Shown here one piece after another: positions 20,144 to 20,475 of a stretch of 20,475 bases of DNA (position 1 is its first letter; the number at the start of each line of letters is the position of its first letter). Source of the stretch: a virus; IMG/VR virus record IMGVR_UViG_3300036787_000036, positions 1-20,475 of that record; one strand, 5' to 3'. Made by a program: the position numbers and the translations under genes. The notes below the pieces were generated by a model. It was not told where the DNA came from. It saw only the letters and a program-made list of their open reading frames with translations, and ran no database searches.

Positions 20144-20475
20144 CTAGATTCCGTCGCAGTGATAGAACAGGATGCCGGTCAGTGACGGAAAAGTGAACGT
20201 CACCGCTGTCTTGCTGATCGCCGTCACATACGGCTGTGTGGCGGTCACACTGGAATTTGCGACACAAAAGGCTGCGTTGGTCCAGCCGGAGTTGGCAAAG
20301 GTTATGGTGACACTCGTTGCCGCGCTCAGCCCGGTGATCTTGCCACCCGCATTGGTGGAGTAGGCTGCGATAGTTCCCGCTGAGGTTATGGGCGCTGTTG
20401 CTGTGATGTGCTGAGTGCCATTCAGCCATGTTCCCAGCGTTGTTGTGTTGCCCAGCGTTGTTGTGTTGCTGCCGT
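20144..20475 (-). CDS. C-terminal part of a structural/tail-fibre-like protein (partial)
   Basis: This frame is open on the minus strand from the window edge to TAG at 20144-20146, 109 codons. The translation is rich in Thr, Ser, Ala, Gly and Val in alternating beta pattern: TTLGTWLNGTQHITATAP, then ITGLSAATSVTITFANSGW, and the ending TFTFPSLTGILFYHCDGI. Such sequences end many phage tail-fibre or decoration proteins. The upstream end lies outside the window. It is on the opposite strand to all other genes and is the first sign of the late structural region. The overlapping frame starting at 20429 is a shadow. Confidence 0.75.
   Translation of the reverse strand, partial: GSNTTTLGNTTTLGTWLNGTQHITATAPITSAGTIAAYSTNAGGKITGLSAATSVTITFANSGWTNAAFCVANSSVTATQPYVTAISKTAVTFTFPSLTGILFYHCDGI
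20433..20468 (-). repeat. 18-bp tandem direct repeat in the tail-type gene
   Basis: CCCAGCGTTGTTGTGTTG occurs twice without gap (20433-20450, 20451-20468). On the minus strand it encodes two copies of the hexapeptide NTTTLG, in frame. It probably reflects repeat expansion in a fibrous beta structure. Confidence 0.85.

Noticed and set aside
20106-20429. Minus-strand frame of 107 aa rich in His, Cys and Arg
   Set aside because: The neighbouring minus frame gives a coherent Thr/Ser/Gly beta-rich tail-type protein ending at 20144; the His/Cys-rich version is its frameshifted shadow.

Overview
The window looks like part of the genome of a tailed double-stranded DNA bacteriophage (Caudoviricetes). 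Genes are small and tightly packed, with many ATGA or TAATG overlaps and strong AAGGAG ribosome binding sites. The recognisable genes are viral: a split family A DNA polymerase, a Sak4-like ATPase, a DUF3310 protein, a Cas4/RecB-type nuclease, a DUF3987-like P-loop protein and a tail-type structural protein. Consensus sigma70-type promoters and TAA/TGA/TAG stops indicate a bacterial host using the standard bacterial code. The host cannot be named from the sequence. No terminase, capsid, integrase or CRISPR array is present.

Layout. 1-5100 is an accessory or early region of mostly unrecognised small proteins, several with one membrane segment. They are separated by unusually long, heavily structured spacers. 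At 809-1350 lies a non-coding block with a 28-nt A tract flanked by an imperfect inverted repeat, a possible replication origin. 5102-5701 encodes an unknown acidic protein followed by a good terminator. 5780-6100 holds several adjacent RNA-like folds, including a 121-nt cloverleaf with a canonical tRNA T-arm. 6111-9660 encodes a J-domain protein, a von Willebrand A protein, an FtsK-like DNA translocase, two small zinc-ribbon proteins and a Tlde1/DUF2778-like cell-wall protein. 9779-9807 is a strong promoter whose predicted start almost coincides with the next ATG. 9815-20007 is the replication and recombination module: nuclease, Sak4-like ATPase, a putative ssDNA-binding protein, UDG-exonuclease, separate polymerase, DUF3987-like ATPase and a GroES-like protein. 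After a strong bidirectional terminator, a structural gene enters on the minus strand, so the two transcription units converge.

Most notable points: (1) a GroES-like protein whose GroEL-binding mobile-loop position is occupied by a DnaJ-type four-CxxC zinc domain, in the same window as a separate J-domain protein; (2) five gene leaders with one architecture, a long closing helix, often inner hairpins, then a short hairpin overlapping the helix and placed just before the SD (SD displaced in one); (3) the tRNA-like cloverleaf and compact three-way junctions; (4) a PolA-type replicase split into UDG-exo and pol genes with five small genes between them; (5) a promoter set with invariant 17-bp spacers ending in GCG.

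Functional names rest on motifs read by eye. RNA folds are base-pairing observations without computed energies or comparative support.
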